Positions 1 through 8,726 of a stretch of 64,000 nt of DNA are shown one piece after another (within the stretch, counting starts at the first letter, position 1; the number at the start of each line of letters is the position of its first letter). Below the pieces are notes generated by a model, which did no database searches, was not told where the DNA came from, and saw nothing but the letters and a program-made list of their open reading frames with translations. The position numbers were made by a program, and so were the translations under genes. This DNA is from Holtiella tumoricola. Its GTDB lineage: Bacteria > Bacillota > Clostridia > Lachnospirales > Cellulosilyticaceae. The stretch is taken from the NCBI RefSeq assembly GCF_027857615.1, contig NZ_JAQIFT010000069.1, positions 62,001 through 126,000 on the forward strand, read 5' to 3'.

Positions 1-306
1 CAATAAGATGAAGCAATTTAAGCTTAATCATTAGGGTTGTCTATCATATTATGTCAAACTATGTCGTAAATTTTATCGAATTTACACTTAAATGATGCAT
101 TATTACAAAATTACTTGTTTAAATCAGTTTTTGTGTTAATCTACTGTTAAGGGAAAGCCCCTTACTTTCCCTCTCTTATGCACAAAGTCTTTTGATCGGC
201 TCCCCTATTTTCGATCAACTCTACATATATAGCATAAACCCCTAAAAACGTTAATATAATACTAACTATAAATGATTTTGTTGCATAAGCTATCCCTTAC
301 CAAAAT
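1..306. other. intergenic stretch, no gene seen
   Basis: AT-rich DNA with no coding sequence that I can support on either strand. A short inverted repeat (GGGAAAG at 151-157 with CTTTCCC at 165-171) is visible, but it has no T-run and I assign it no role. The stretch probably holds the upstream region of a gene lying to the left of the window. Confidence 0.5.
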
Positions 307-355
307 AAAAGAACCTAACTACATTTCCCTTATCTACATGTAGTTAGGTTCTTTT
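307..355 (-). terminator. intrinsic terminator of the two-component operon
   Basis: An inverted repeat pairs 307-324 with 338-355 (core GAACCTAACTACAT / ATGTAGTTAGGTTC). On the minus strand it ends in a short T-run. It touches the TAA stop codon of the histidine kinase (355-357), so translation ends right at the hairpin. Confidence 0.8.
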
Positions 356-2040
356 TAACATTTAGGCTTTGGTAACATCACCATTAAGCTAAATTCACTT
401 ACTTCCTCATTATAGTTCCATTTTACATTTCCACCATAATACTCTGTAACCTTGTAAATAATTTGCATTCCATAGCCATGGCCTTCTTTTTCTAATTTAC
501 GAGTTAAAAATCTTTTTTCTCGTATCTTAGGTTGCTGATCACAAGTATTAATAAGCTTTAACACCATCCAACTCTCATTAAATGTATAAGTAATAAATTT
601 AATTTGTTTAATTTCCTTATGACTAATATGCTGTATTGCATTATCTAACATATTGCTTAATAGACTTACTTGATCTTTTAATTTTATAAAAGATAAATCT
701 ATAGGTTCAATATCTAATTCATATTCAATACGGTTTTGATCCATTATTCCAAGTTTCTCACTTAAAATAACATCTAATATTTCATTACCTGTTATAACAG
801 TATGCCTATATTTTTCAATTTCTACATTCATACTTTCTATATATTCTATCACTTTATCATCTGAAGCATTTTTAGCTAGAGAATGTACACATATCAAATG
901 ATTCTTTATATCATGAATAATTGTATTCCCACTATTATATTTTTCTTCTAATAGCTTATAGTGTGCTTTACTTATTTTTTCTCTCTCCTCTATAAGCTGC
1001 TTCTCTTTTTTCATATAATAAATCCAAATAATACTTCCAGCTGTTCCACTAAATAGCATGACCCCTAAAATATTAATAAAACTTATATCTATTTGTCTTT
1101 TTATACCTTCTGCAAGATAATTACTATTTTCTTCTACATAAGCTGTTATATCATCAATATGAATTCCTGCCGAAATAATCCAATTATAAGGTTTATAAAG
1201 CTTAGTATAGCTAATTTTCAAGGCAACATCATTATTGTCTTTCTTTTTATAGTGATAAGTATTCCATGATTCACCTGTTCTTTTTATATCTTCAAGCTCT
1301 TTTTGATATGGAAAATTTCCTGTTTTATCAATACGATATGTAGATAACAAGTGCCCTTCTCGCTCTGGCATCGTATGGTCCACAATACATCTAGCGTAGT
1401 CTGTACCACCATTATAGTTTAAGACCTCATTCACCCATATATAAATATCCTTCCCCATTCCCATATTGCGGATGTCATTTAAGGCTAATTCCTTAGCTCT
1501 TTTTTCTATGGCTTCCTTTGTAAGACCCAAAATGATTACTTGATCCTTAGATTGTATATATCTTATCGCATGTTTTTCAAAACCTTGGACATATTTTGCA
1601 AGTTCTGCTTGACTCATTTGTATGCCATCTAGTGCACGATCACTACTGTATCGCACACTATTATTTTTAGTATTCCATATAATCATATCTGCTTGAAGCT
1701 GTTCGCATGATTGCTGTAAACCTAACTGTTCCTCAAAGTCTTCTCTTATTATCTCATCATTAATTTCTATGTTTTCAAAGACATTACTAAATGTTTGTAA
1801 AAGATAGTCAATATCCTTTTCCAAACGTGCCTTTTCTATCTCTATTTGGCTGTAAATTATATCAACAACCTCTTCTATACGTTGTTTTTGTTTGTCTATT
1901 AACATTTGATGAAAATTATCACTTACAACTTTATACGTCTTTTCTGTATCTATTCTATAAATTGTAGCTAAACATATTCCTACTATGAAAATCAGTAAAA
2001 TAATAATGCTAACTACACTTACTTTTCTTGCCCACTTCAA
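355..2040 (-). CDS. membrane sensor histidine kinase, GHKL type with extracellular Cache-like domain
   Basis: A 561-residue sensor. A first membrane segment lies at about residues 8-28. It is followed by a roughly 290-residue extracytoplasmic part whose end (KDIYIWVNE, later YNWIISAGIHIDD) resembles single Cache domains. A second membrane segment lies at about 320-342. The cytoplasmic part holds the phospho-acceptor motif HDIKNHL and a GHKL ATPase ending (N box LLSNMLDNAIQH, G box GHGYGMQI), as in AgrC/CitA-like kinases. The start is TTG, chosen because a G-rich AGGGGGGGG Shine-Dalgarno lies six bases upstream. The response regulator gene ends 12 bp before it, so the two form an operon. The ligand is unknown; Cache domains usually bind small metabolites. 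Confidence 0.85.
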   Translation of the reverse strand: MKWARKVSVVSIIILLIFIVGICLATIYRIDTEKTYKVVSDNFHQMLIDKQKQRIEEVVDIIYSQIEIEKARLEKDIDYLLQTFSNVFENIEINDEIIREDFEEQLGLQQSCEQLQADMIIWNTKNNSVRYSSDRALDGIQMSQAELAKYVQGFEKHAIRYIQSKDQVIILGLTKEAIEKRAKELALNDIRNMGMGKDIYIWVNEVLNYNGGTDYARCIVDHTMPEREGHLLSTYRIDKTGNFPYQKELEDIKRTGESWNTYHYKKKDNNDVALKISYTKLYKPYNWIISAGIHIDDITAYVEENSNYLAEGIKRQIDISFINILGVMLFSGTAGSIIWIYYMKKEKQLIEEREKISKAHYKLLEEKYNSGNTIIHDIKNHLICVHSLAKNASDDKVIEYIESMNVEIEKYRHTVITGNEILDVILSEKLGIMDQNRIEYELDIEPIDLSFIKLKDQVSLLSNMLDNAIQHISHKEIKQIKFITYTFNESWMVLKLINTCDQQPKIREKRFLTRKLEKEGHGYGMQIIYKVTEYYGGNVKWNYNEEVSEFSLMVMLPKPKC

Positions 2041-2052
2041 TACCTACCCCCC

Positions 2053-2760
2053 CTATTTAATATTATCTATGTAGTTAACAAATTCTTCCTTAAACTTTTT
2101 ATATTTTCTTTGCGAAACATAAATAATTTCATTGTCTGTCAAAATAATTTTTTCTCTATCTAAGTGCTTGACATATTTTAAATTTACCAAATAACTTGTA
2201 TGTGGATTTGAAAATCCAAAGCCTTTTAACTTTTCATTCCACTCACTTAAGGAAATAGTAGTCTTATAAGTCTCATCCCAGGTATGAATAATAACTTTTC
2301 TTGCTTCTATAGCCAAGTATTTAATTTGAGCTATCTGAATACGTTTTATTTCTCCATCACTCTTTATAATAATACAATTTTTATTTTTTTTAATTGCTTC
2401 TATAAGCCCTATCATTGTTTCATGAAATTCTTCTATCTGAATTGGCTTAAGAAGATAACGATAAGCTTTCACTGCATATCCTTCAGCCCAAGAACTTTCT
2501 AAAGCTGTCAAAAATACAATTTGTATATTTTCATTAACTTTCCTTATACTTTTTGCTATTTCTACACCACTTACCCCTTTCATTTGTATATCTAATAAAA
2601 GAATATCATATTGATTAAAATCCTCTTTTAGTAGTTCTTCCCCTGAAGTATACGTATCTATTTTTAGAGAGATTTTAATCTTTTTTTGTAGGTCATTTAG
2701 CATTTCTTTAATCTTATCTTGCCATATTATTTCATCTTCACAAATAGCAATCGTATACAT
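2053..2760 (-). CDS. LytTR-family response regulator (AgrA/LytR-like)
   Basis: A 235-residue regulator with an N-terminal receiver domain (acidic pocket ICEDE, phospho-acceptor in LLLDIQMKG, later KAYRYLLKP) and a C-terminal LytTR DNA-binding domain (RIQIAQIKYLAIEARK to the C terminus). The partner kinase follows directly. I place the start at the ATG ending at 2760, which is preceded by GAGGTG. An upstream in-frame GTG at 2772 lacks its own ribosome site. LytTR regulators bind paired short repeats in promoters; no target could be identified here. Confidence 0.87.
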   Translation of the reverse strand: MYTIAICEDEIIWQDKIKEMLNDLQKKIKISLKIDTYTSGEELLKEDFNQYDILLLDIQMKGVSGVEIAKSIRKVNENIQIVFLTALESSWAEGYAVKAYRYLLKPIQIEEFHETMIGLIEAIKKNKNCIIIKSDGEIKRIQIAQIKYLAIEARKVIIHTWDETYKTTISLSEWNEKLKGFGFSNPHTSYLVNLKYVKHLDREKIILTDNEIIYVSQRKYKKFKEEFVNYIDNIK

Positions 2761-2847
2761 TGTACACCTCACTTTATGTCTATTTTATGCCAATTTTATT
2801 ATACGAACCTTTAAAGTGAAATGCAAGAAATGCCTAATAATTTCCTA

Positions 2848-3240
2848 CTATTTTACAAATTTCTTCCAATCTCCCGATGAGATGTATTTCCCTTTCTTTT
2901 TTGCTTCCTCTTCATTAGCATAAGTATATACCCAACACCATTCTTCTGTTCCATCATCTAATATCGTTTTATGCTTTGTTCGAATGTATAAATTATCCTC
3001 TCCTTCTCCAAAATAGCCTTCTAAAAAGTCTAAGCTCCTAAGTAATTTATCTTGGTTTATAGTCATCACTTCACCATGTACTTCATCTGTTCCTTTAATA
3101 ACAGCCGGATACCCTGCAGGTAAATGATAAAGTTTTCCTTTGATTGTTCCATTTTGAATATGACGTACTCTATTTTTAAGCACTTTGTCATGATTCCAAA
3201 AATCTTGACGAAGTGAACCGTAAACAAATATTTTTTCCAT
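2848..3240 (-). CDS. gamma-glutamylcyclotransferase-like (AIG2/GGCT fold) protein
   Basis: A 130-residue protein with the family's opening motif VYGSLR (residues 6-11) and a conserved acidic residue in LDFLEGY (Glu74) at the position of the catalytic Glu. The length is typical of bacterial single-domain members, which remove gamma-glutamyl or similar amide-linked groups as 5-oxoproline. It lies just downstream of pyroglutamyl peptidase but beyond a terminator, so it is probably a separate transcript. A shared link to 5-oxoproline metabolism is possible. The exact substrate cannot be read from sequence. Confidence 0.8.
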   Translation of the reverse strand: MEKIFVYGSLRQDFWNHDKVLKNRVRHIQNGTIKGKLYHLPAGYPAVIKGTDEVHGEVMTINQDKLLRSLDFLEGYFGEGEDNLYIRTKHKTILDDGTEEWCWVYTYANEEEAKKKGKYISSGDWKKFVK

Positions 3241-3269
3241 GTGTTGTCCTCCTTGATGTCAAACTAAAA

Positions 3270-3312
3270 AGAAAAGGTCTGTAACCCGCGCCTTGGGTTA
3301 CAAACCTTTTCT
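3270..3312 (-). terminator. intrinsic terminator after pcp
   Basis: An 18-bp stem (3270-3287 with 3295-3312, one mismatch) with a 7-nt loop is followed on the minus strand by TTTTT. It ends the pcp/DUF979/DUF969 transcript. Confidence 0.85.
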
Positions 3313-3405
3313 TTGGTAAGTGAATCATAATAATAGACTTTTAACGTTGATAATCTTATTATAAGATTGTTACTTCAAAAAATATAGATGTAATATTTGG
3401 TTACA

Positions 3406-4047
3406 CTAGCAGATTGTTCCTGCTGCTACTTTAAGATCTTCCTCTACTTCACTGATTGTACGTAAACAAATTTCAAGACCTTTTGTAATATCTTCTACTG
3501 ACATAGATGGCATGTTTGGTTTGGCTACAATTTGTCCTGGGATATATGGTACGTGGATAAAGCCACCTTTCATATGAGGATAGCGTTTGTTAATCATATA
3601 AAGTACACCATACATAACATGGTTACATACAAATGTCCCTGCAGTATTAGAAAGTGAAGCTGGGATACCTGCTTCTACCATTTCAGCAACCATTGCTTTT
3701 ACTGGTAAATTGGTAAAGTAAGCATTGTCACCATCAGCAAATACAGGTATATCTACTGGTTGCTTACCTTCATTATCTTCAATACGTGCATCATCCACAT
3801 TGATTGCTACACGCTCTGGTGTAATCCCAAAGCGTCCACCTGCTTGACCAATAGATACAACCACGTCTGGATTATGTTGTTTGATTGCTTCTTCTATTTT
3901 TTCTAAACTTTTGTTAAATACAGTTGGAATCTCTAATTTGATGATTTCTGCTTTCCCAACTGTATCAGGTAATTTTTTTACTGCTTCTAATGCTGGATTG
4001 ATTGCTTCTCCGCCAAATGGATCAAATCCTGTAATAAGTATTTTCAT
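3406..4047 (-). CDS. pcp: pyroglutamyl peptidase I (pyrrolidone-carboxylate peptidase)
   Basis: A 213-residue cysteine peptidase of family C15 that removes N-terminal pyroglutamate from peptides in the cytosol. It has the N-terminal motif GFDPFGG, Glu78 in PERVAIN, the nucleophile Cys141 in GTFVCNHVMY and His165 in GFIHVPY. These correspond to the known Glu-Cys-His triad. The length is standard. The start is set by AGAGAGG upstream. The next genes upstream encode DUF979 and DUF969 membrane proteins, an arrangement also common in other Firmicutes. This suggests that the liberated 5-oxoproline or pyroglutamyl peptides are moved by that pair. Confidence 0.95.
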   Translation of the reverse strand: MKILITGFDPFGGEAINPALEAVKKLPDTVGKAEIIKLEIPTVFNKSLEKIEEAIKQHNPDVVVSIGQAGGRFGITPERVAINVDDARIEDNEGKQPVDIPVFADGDNAYFTNLPVKAMVAEMVEAGIPASLSNTAGTFVCNHVMYGVLYMINKRYPHMKGGFIHVPYIPGQIVAKPNMPSMSVEDITKGLEICLRTISEVEEDLKVAAGTIC

Positions 4048-4156
4048 ACTAGCATACCTCTCTTTCCTTACTTAAAATCTTATCTTATACTTAAATTCCT
4101 GGCCTATCTATATAGCTGACTAATAGATTCTTTATAACTTGCTCCTATACCTTCTA

Positions 4157-5071
4157 CTAGAATGCCCAGAAGTACATCAGCGCAATATGAATGATAAGAA
4201 GTGGAATAGCTAGCATCACTTGATGCTTGATCACCGCATTCTTATCTTTTGTCTGTAAGAGTACTGCTGGAAGTACATTAAAGTTAGCTGCCATAGGTGT
4301 TAAAAGTGTTCCACAGTATCCTGCTGTTAATGCCAGCGTGGAAGCAATAATCACATTTCCTCCTTGAGCGAAAACAAATGGTACACCAATCCCTACTGTA
4401 ATAACAGAGAATGCTGCAAAGGCATTTCCCATAATCATTGTAAAGAGCGCCATACCTACACAGTATGCTATAACACCAAGTAAAATATTGCCCTCTGGAA
4501 TAACAACAGCTATCCCCCTTGAGATTACATCACCTACGCCTGCTTCTGTAAAGAGTGTACCAAGTGATGCTAAAAGTTGAGGCAAAATACACATTGCTCC
4601 AATAGCTTGAAGCATACGATTTCCATCTTGACCAACTTTTTTTATTGGTGCTTTTGTTAAAAGTAGTGTAAATACAAGGGTAATACAGGCTGCTATTCCA
4701 ATAGCTACTGTACCACTTAAGCTTGTAAACTTAGCTACACATACAACAATAATTACAATTGCTAGAGATGGCAAGAAAATTTTATTGCCTAAGCGTTTAG
4801 CTTGCTCTATTGTAAAGCCTTGCTCTGGCATATTTACTTTTCCCATATTTACTTGCTTCGTAGCTGTGAGCACTCCAATTATAACTAAAAGTGCACCAAC
4901 TACTGTACCTGGTAAGTAACTTCCAAAAATAAAAATACTTCCTAAGATGACCCAAAAAGTCATTGTACCTATTCTCGTTTTGTGTGTTGTATCTTTGAAG
5001 ATGTTAAAGGCAACTAAGTACATTAAACAGCCTACTAATACATAAAAAAGTTCTAATAAGAAGTCTCCCAT
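4157..5071 (-). CDS. DUF979 membrane protein, putative transporter half
   Basis: A 304-residue, highly hydrophobic protein with about nine predicted membrane spans and conserved stretches such as TAGYCGTLLTPMAANFN. It matches my memory of family DUF979, which is nearly always encoded beside DUF969 and often beside pcp. Its ATG overlaps the stop of the DUF969 gene as TAATG, which indicates translational coupling and probably a two-part membrane complex. Transport of pyroglutamate or small peptides is an inference from context only. Confidence 0.75.
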   Translation of the reverse strand: MGDFLLELFYVLVGCLMYLVAFNIFKDTTHKTRIGTMTFWVILGSIFIFGSYLPGTVVGALLVIIGVLTATKQVNMGKVNMPEQGFTIEQAKRLGNKIFLPSLAIVIIVVCVAKFTSLSGTVAIGIAACITLVFTLLLTKAPIKKVGQDGNRMLQAIGAMCILPQLLASLGTLFTEAGVGDVISRGIAVVIPEGNILLGVIAYCVGMALFTMIMGNAFAAFSVITVGIGVPFVFAQGGNVIIASTLALTAGYCGTLLTPMAANFNVLPAVLLQTKDKNAVIKHQVMLAIPLLIIHIALMYFWAF

Positions 5072-5748
5072 TACTTAATCCCCCTTTTCTTTTCAATCAT
5101 TTTACGAATACTACGATCTAAATGTATATTTTGTATTACACCAAGTACTAGCGCAATAATTGCCACTGGTATAGCAATCTGTGCAATCTGAACGGTATCA
5201 GCTATATAGCCTAGCTCTTCTAATGTTCCTGCAATTAAAAGAACACCTGAGTTTGCAATAAAGATATTTTGTGCAAAGAAGTTTCCATAGTTATCCGATG
5301 CAGCAGATGCAGCTTTAATTTTCTCTTCAATCTCTTCATCTAATTCACCATATTGGCTTACTGCTGCACCATTTGCCATTGGCTCAATGAGTGGGCGTAC
5401 AAACTCAGCATGTCCACCTAAACGTAAGCCCATAGCAATAGCAATCTCACGAATAAGTAAGTATATAGATAAGATTTTTCCTGTTGACATGTTTTTTAGA
5501 CTTTTAATAAGTTCTATAGCACGTTGTTTAAGTCCATAGCGTTCTGATATACCTATAATTGGTAAAATTAATAAATACAACGCCATATGCCTTTGTTTAA
5601 TAAATGTATCGCCAATTGTACCTAAAATTTCAAAGATACCCATATCTGCTACAAGCCCTGTAACAATACCCGCTGTTAAGACAACAGCAATTGTATCAAA
5701 TTTTAGGATAAAACCTACGATAACAATTACAATTCCTATTAGTTCCAT
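5071..5748 (-). CDS. DUF969 membrane protein, putative transporter half
   Basis: A 225-residue membrane protein and first gene of the pcp operon. It starts with hydrophobic spans and carries the conserved segment GLRLGGHAEFVRPLIEP, characteristic of DUF969. It overlaps the DUF979 start by one base. A good GGAGG site lies upstream of the ATG. The pair resembles the two halves of ion-transporter-superfamily permeases. The substrate is inferred from pcp to be 5-oxoproline or related, which is unproven. Confidence 0.75.
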   Translation of the reverse strand: MELIGIVIVIVGFILKFDTIAVVLTAGIVTGLVADMGIFEILGTIGDTFIKQRHMALYLLILPIIGISERYGLKQRAIELIKSLKNMSTGKILSIYLLIREIAIAMGLRLGGHAEFVRPLIEPMANGAAVSQYGELDEEIEEKIKAASAASDNYGNFFAQNIFIANSGVLLIAGTLEELGYIADTVQIAQIAIPVAIIALVLGVIQNIHLDRSIRKMIEKKRGIK

Positions 5749-6000
5749 GTTGTCCTCCTTATAAGTTCATTATTTCTATTATACGCACTTTCTCTCCTAA
5801 TAACTACCTTTTTTGTCGTTTTATAGCTTTTTATATTTTTTAATCTATTAATATACATTCTAGGGCTCAAAATATAAAATCCCAACAACACTATAGTCCA
5901 TCCATACAAAATATTAGAAAACTCTAGACTAGCTACATAAAAAATATTAAAATAATACTACTGTCTAAATTTATTTTATAATGACTACAAGGGGAGAAAT
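5749..6000. promoter_or_regulatory. divergent promoter region
   Basis: About 250 bp of AT-rich DNA between the DUF969 gene (minus) and the TPR membrane-protein gene (plus). A TATAAT followed by an AGGGGAGA ribosome site precedes the plus-strand gene at about 5977-5998. No convincing -35 box or operator was found. Confidence 0.4.
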
Positions 6001-7182
6001 ATGCAGTCAACAGTTGAAATTACTGAGGGGAACTACAAAGGAAAAATCAAAAATAACTTAAAGAGTCATGATCGTTTTATGTGGAAAGCAACTTTCAAAG
6101 ATTTGAAGTACTTTTCAAACTATAGAGCATCTGATTTTTATATTACTGATTGCTACCATATGCGCCTTGACTGTCAGGTTGAAATTGATCCTGAACAAGC
6201 AATGGTACGTGTTATACCTACATATAACTATGACAAAAACAAATATTATTATCTTACTATTAAGTATACCTTACGTAAGGATCCACTCTACGTAGCTTTT
6301 CGTATTACAGATGCTCATTTTGAAACCATTTCTTTTGCCACTAAGGCAGAATATGCAGATTTTATGAAAGAAGACCGACTTTCTACTAAAGAATCTTTTC
6401 AGACTAAAAACAACTCTAATGAAAAATCTTTAGACGATACCTTTGTTGTACCTCCTCGTGAGTACTTAGGTCCTCTACCTTTTAAATTTAACCTATTCTT
6501 TATGTGGCTTAATATTTTAGTTGTACTTATAGAAATTATACTTGAAATGACTATGATGGATACAGGTGTTACCAATGCAACGATGCCACTTGTCATCTTT
6601 CTCGTCCCATTAACTACTATTTTGCAACTTTTTGTTTATCTTAAACAAAAAAAGTCACCAGCTTATCAAGCTATAACGACATATAATAATGGCGTTACAG
6701 CTTTTAATGCCAGTGACTATCCTTTAGCACGAGATTATTTCCAAGAAGCCCTTACCTTCAATCCACATAATCTTGCTATTGAAAAAGGGCTTGAACTCTG
6801 TCAAAAATATACTACATCAATGAGTTTGTTAGATAAGGAAACCATTTATTTTGAAAAGGCACATTTTAATTATAATCATACCTTTATTATTGTGTCAGGT
6901 ATTTTAAATTTTCTTCAAATTTTGATTGTCCATATTCTAGAACTTCAATGGCGTTTTAGTCAGTATATCTATGATTTTTTTATTATTACATTTATACTTC
7001 AGCTTATTGTTCTAATCATTCAATATACAAGTAAGAAGCAAAAATCTATTGCTACTTATAATGCGGGGATTTCATCGCTTCTAGCAAAAGACTTCACCTT
7101 ATCAAAAGAACTGCTACTTAAAAGTCATTCTCTTGATGGTAACAATCTACACACAATAAAAGCTTTAGAATATCTTACTTAA
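6001..7182 (+). CDS. membrane protein with two TPR-like repeats, function unknown
   Basis: A 393-residue protein that I do not recognise. Residues 1-130 are soluble and beta-rich. Two hydrophobic hairpins lie at about 165-215 and 295-340. After each comes a similar TPR-like helix pair, beginning YNNGVTAFNASDYPLARDYF and YNAGISSLLAKDFTLSKELL. The second half therefore looks like an internal duplication of membrane hairpin plus TPR. TPR repeats usually mediate protein binding, here probably on the cytoplasmic face. It is transcribed against its neighbours and its stop codon overlaps that of the next, convergent gene. Confidence 0.7.
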   Translation: MQSTVEITEGNYKGKIKNNLKSHDRFMWKATFKDLKYFSNYRASDFYITDCYHMRLDCQVEIDPEQAMVRVIPTYNYDKNKYYYLTIKYTLRKDPLYVAFRITDAHFETISFATKAEYADFMKEDRLSTKESFQTKNNSNEKSLDDTFVVPPREYLGPLPFKFNLFFMWLNILVVLIEIILEMTMMDTGVTNATMPLVIFLVPLTTILQLFVYLKQKKSPAYQAITTYNNGVTAFNASDYPLARDYFQEALTFNPHNLAIEKGLELCQKYTTSMSLLDKETIYFEKAHFNYNHTFIIVSGILNFLQILIVHILELQWRFSQYIYDFFIITFILQLIVLIIQYTSKKQKSIATYNAGISSLLAKDFTLSKELLLKSHSLDGNNLHTIKALEYLT

Positions 7183-8420
7183 AGTTGTTTTAAGTAGTCT
7201 TCCATAGTGAGGGCTACTTTTTTTGCATTAGCAACTGCCTCAACTACTGTACGTGCGCCAGTAACCACATCACCAGAAGCAAATACACCTTGTTTGGTTG
7301 TATGACCTGATTCATCTGTTACAATAAGGCCATATTTATTAACTTCTAGTCCTTTAGAAGTGCTCACAACGTTACTATTAGGCACTTGACTTACAGCAAT
7401 GATAATACTATCTGCCTGTATGAGTTCATTTGAATCTTCCACACCTATAACACTCATGCGTCCCTCTTCATCTTCTACTCTTTGCGTAGCTTGAACAATA
7501 AGTCCTTCATCTGTAATTTCTATAGGCGCTTTATAAGTTGCAAATAAGACCTCATCCTCCAATGCTTCTTTAATTTCTACTTTTGTAGCTGGCATATCAG
7601 AGAAATCTTTTCTATAAACAATGGTTACTTCTTTAGCACCTTGGCGTTTGGCAGTACGGGCAGCATCCATGGCTACATTCCCCGCACCAATAACAAGAAC
7701 TTTGTCACCTAGATGATAAGCTTCTGGAGATTTGAGATAGTTTACAGCATAGTGGACATGACCTAAAGTCTCTCCTTTTATATTTAACGTTTTAGGATCC
7801 CATACACCTGTTCCAATAAATATAGCTTTATAACCATCTGCCACAAGTCTATCTAAGGTAATAACAGGACCTATTAAAGTGTTGTAACGAATTTTCACAT
7901 TAAGTGCTAATAAACGCTTTTGAATTTGTTCTAACAATTCACTTGGTAATCTAAATCTAGGAATGCCATAGCGTATCATACCACCAATTTCATCATTCAT
8001 TTCAAATAACGTTACTTCATAGCCTTTTTCTGCAAGCATACAAGCCACTGTAATCCCAGCTGGGCCTGCTCCAACTACTGCTACCTTTTCACCATTAGAT
8101 GGTACACTCTCCCATTTATCTTTGGCTAAGTAAAGACCTGATAAATAGCGTTCTAATTCATAGAACTGAATGGGTTCACCTTTAATCCCTTTAATACAAT
8201 TACCATAACACTGCTTCTCATGTGGGCATACAATGGCACAGATCGCTGATAATGGATTGTTAGCAAAAAGTATTTCACCTGCTTTTTCTATTTCTCCGGC
8301 TTGGAAAAGTCTTATAATATCTGGAATAGGCGTGCTAATTGGGCAATGCTTTTGGCATCTTGCATTTTTACAGCCTAAACATCTATTCATTTCTTGTTGT
8401 ATATCTTGATTCATTTGCAT
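7179..8420 (-). CDS. GltD-like NAD(P)H-dependent FAD/Fe-S oxidoreductase
   Basis: A 413-residue homologue of the glutamate synthase small subunit. The N-terminal region has the Cys clusters CLGCKNARCQKHC and CAIVCPHEKQCYGNC for two Fe-S centres. These are followed by an FAD Rossmann motif (VVGAGPAGIT) and an NAD(P)H motif (VIGAGNVAMDAA), ending with the GDVVTGA flavin loop. No large glutamate synthase subunit (GltB) is encoded nearby, so it may feed electrons to another acceptor, as in NfnB-like subunits. It lies 75 bp downstream of the thioredoxin reductase gene, beyond a terminator. Its stop overlaps the convergent gene's stop. Confidence 0.85.
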   Translation of the reverse strand: MQMNQDIQQEMNRCLGCKNARCQKHCPISTPIPDIIRLFQAGEIEKAGEILFANNPLSAICAIVCPHEKQCYGNCIKGIKGEPIQFYELERYLSGLYLAKDKWESVPSNGEKVAVVGAGPAGITVACMLAEKGYEVTLFEMNDEIGGMIRYGIPRFRLPSELLEQIQKRLLALNVKIRYNTLIGPVITLDRLVADGYKAIFIGTGVWDPKTLNIKGETLGHVHYAVNYLKSPEAYHLGDKVLVIGAGNVAMDAARTAKRQGAKEVTIVYRKDFSDMPATKVEIKEALEDEVLFATYKAPIEITDEGLIVQATQRVEDEEGRMSVIGVEDSNELIQADSIIIAVSQVPNSNVVSTSKGLEVNKYGLIVTDESGHTTKQGVFASGDVVTGARTVVEAVANAKKVALTMEDYLKQL

Positions 8421-8462
8421 AATTTCCTCCTTGCTTAAATTGTCACAAAAAGATACAAAGAT

Positions 8463-8484
8463 GGGAGTGTTTTACAACACCCCC
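8463..8484 (-). terminator. intrinsic terminator after the thioredoxin reductase gene
   Basis: A nine-pair stem (8463-8471 with 8476-8484) with a four-base loop. One pair is G-U only when read on the minus strand, followed by AT-rich DNA with a TTTTT run. It lies 12 bp past the stop codon. Confidence 0.65.
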
Positions 8485-8495
8485 CCTTCTATACT

Positions 8496-8726
8496 TTATA
8501 AGTTTTTTAATGCTTCGTCAATTTGATGTTTGTCAAATCCAATAATTACTTTATCATTAATTGTTGTCACTGGTACTGATCTTTGACCTGAAACTTGTAA
8601 TACAACGTCACGTTCTTCTTTAGCATCAGCTACAGTTACCACTTCATAAGGGATACCTTTTGAATCTAAATATTTTTTAACTTTTTGACAAGGACCACAC
8701 CATTGTACAGAATAAACTTTTACCAT
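8496..8726 (-). CDS. possible internal start giving a free 76-residue glutaredoxin-like protein
   Basis: Within the fusion gene, Met315 begins exactly at the carrier domain. It is preceded by AAGGAG (8736-8741) with a nine-base spacer, as good as the gene's real ribosome site. Translation from here would yield a 76-residue protein with the WCGPC active site and full fold. This is an inference; the internal site could also be the remnant of two formerly separate genes. Confidence 0.4.
   Translation of the reverse strand: MVKVYSVQWCGPCQKVKKYLDSKGIPYEVVTVADAKEERDVVLQVSGQRSVPVTTINDKVIIGFDKHQIDEALKNL

Noticed and set aside
2041..2053. Run of eight C as a phase-variation tract
   Set aside because: It lies outside both reading frames and acts simply as a G-rich ribosome site on the minus strand; eight bases are short.
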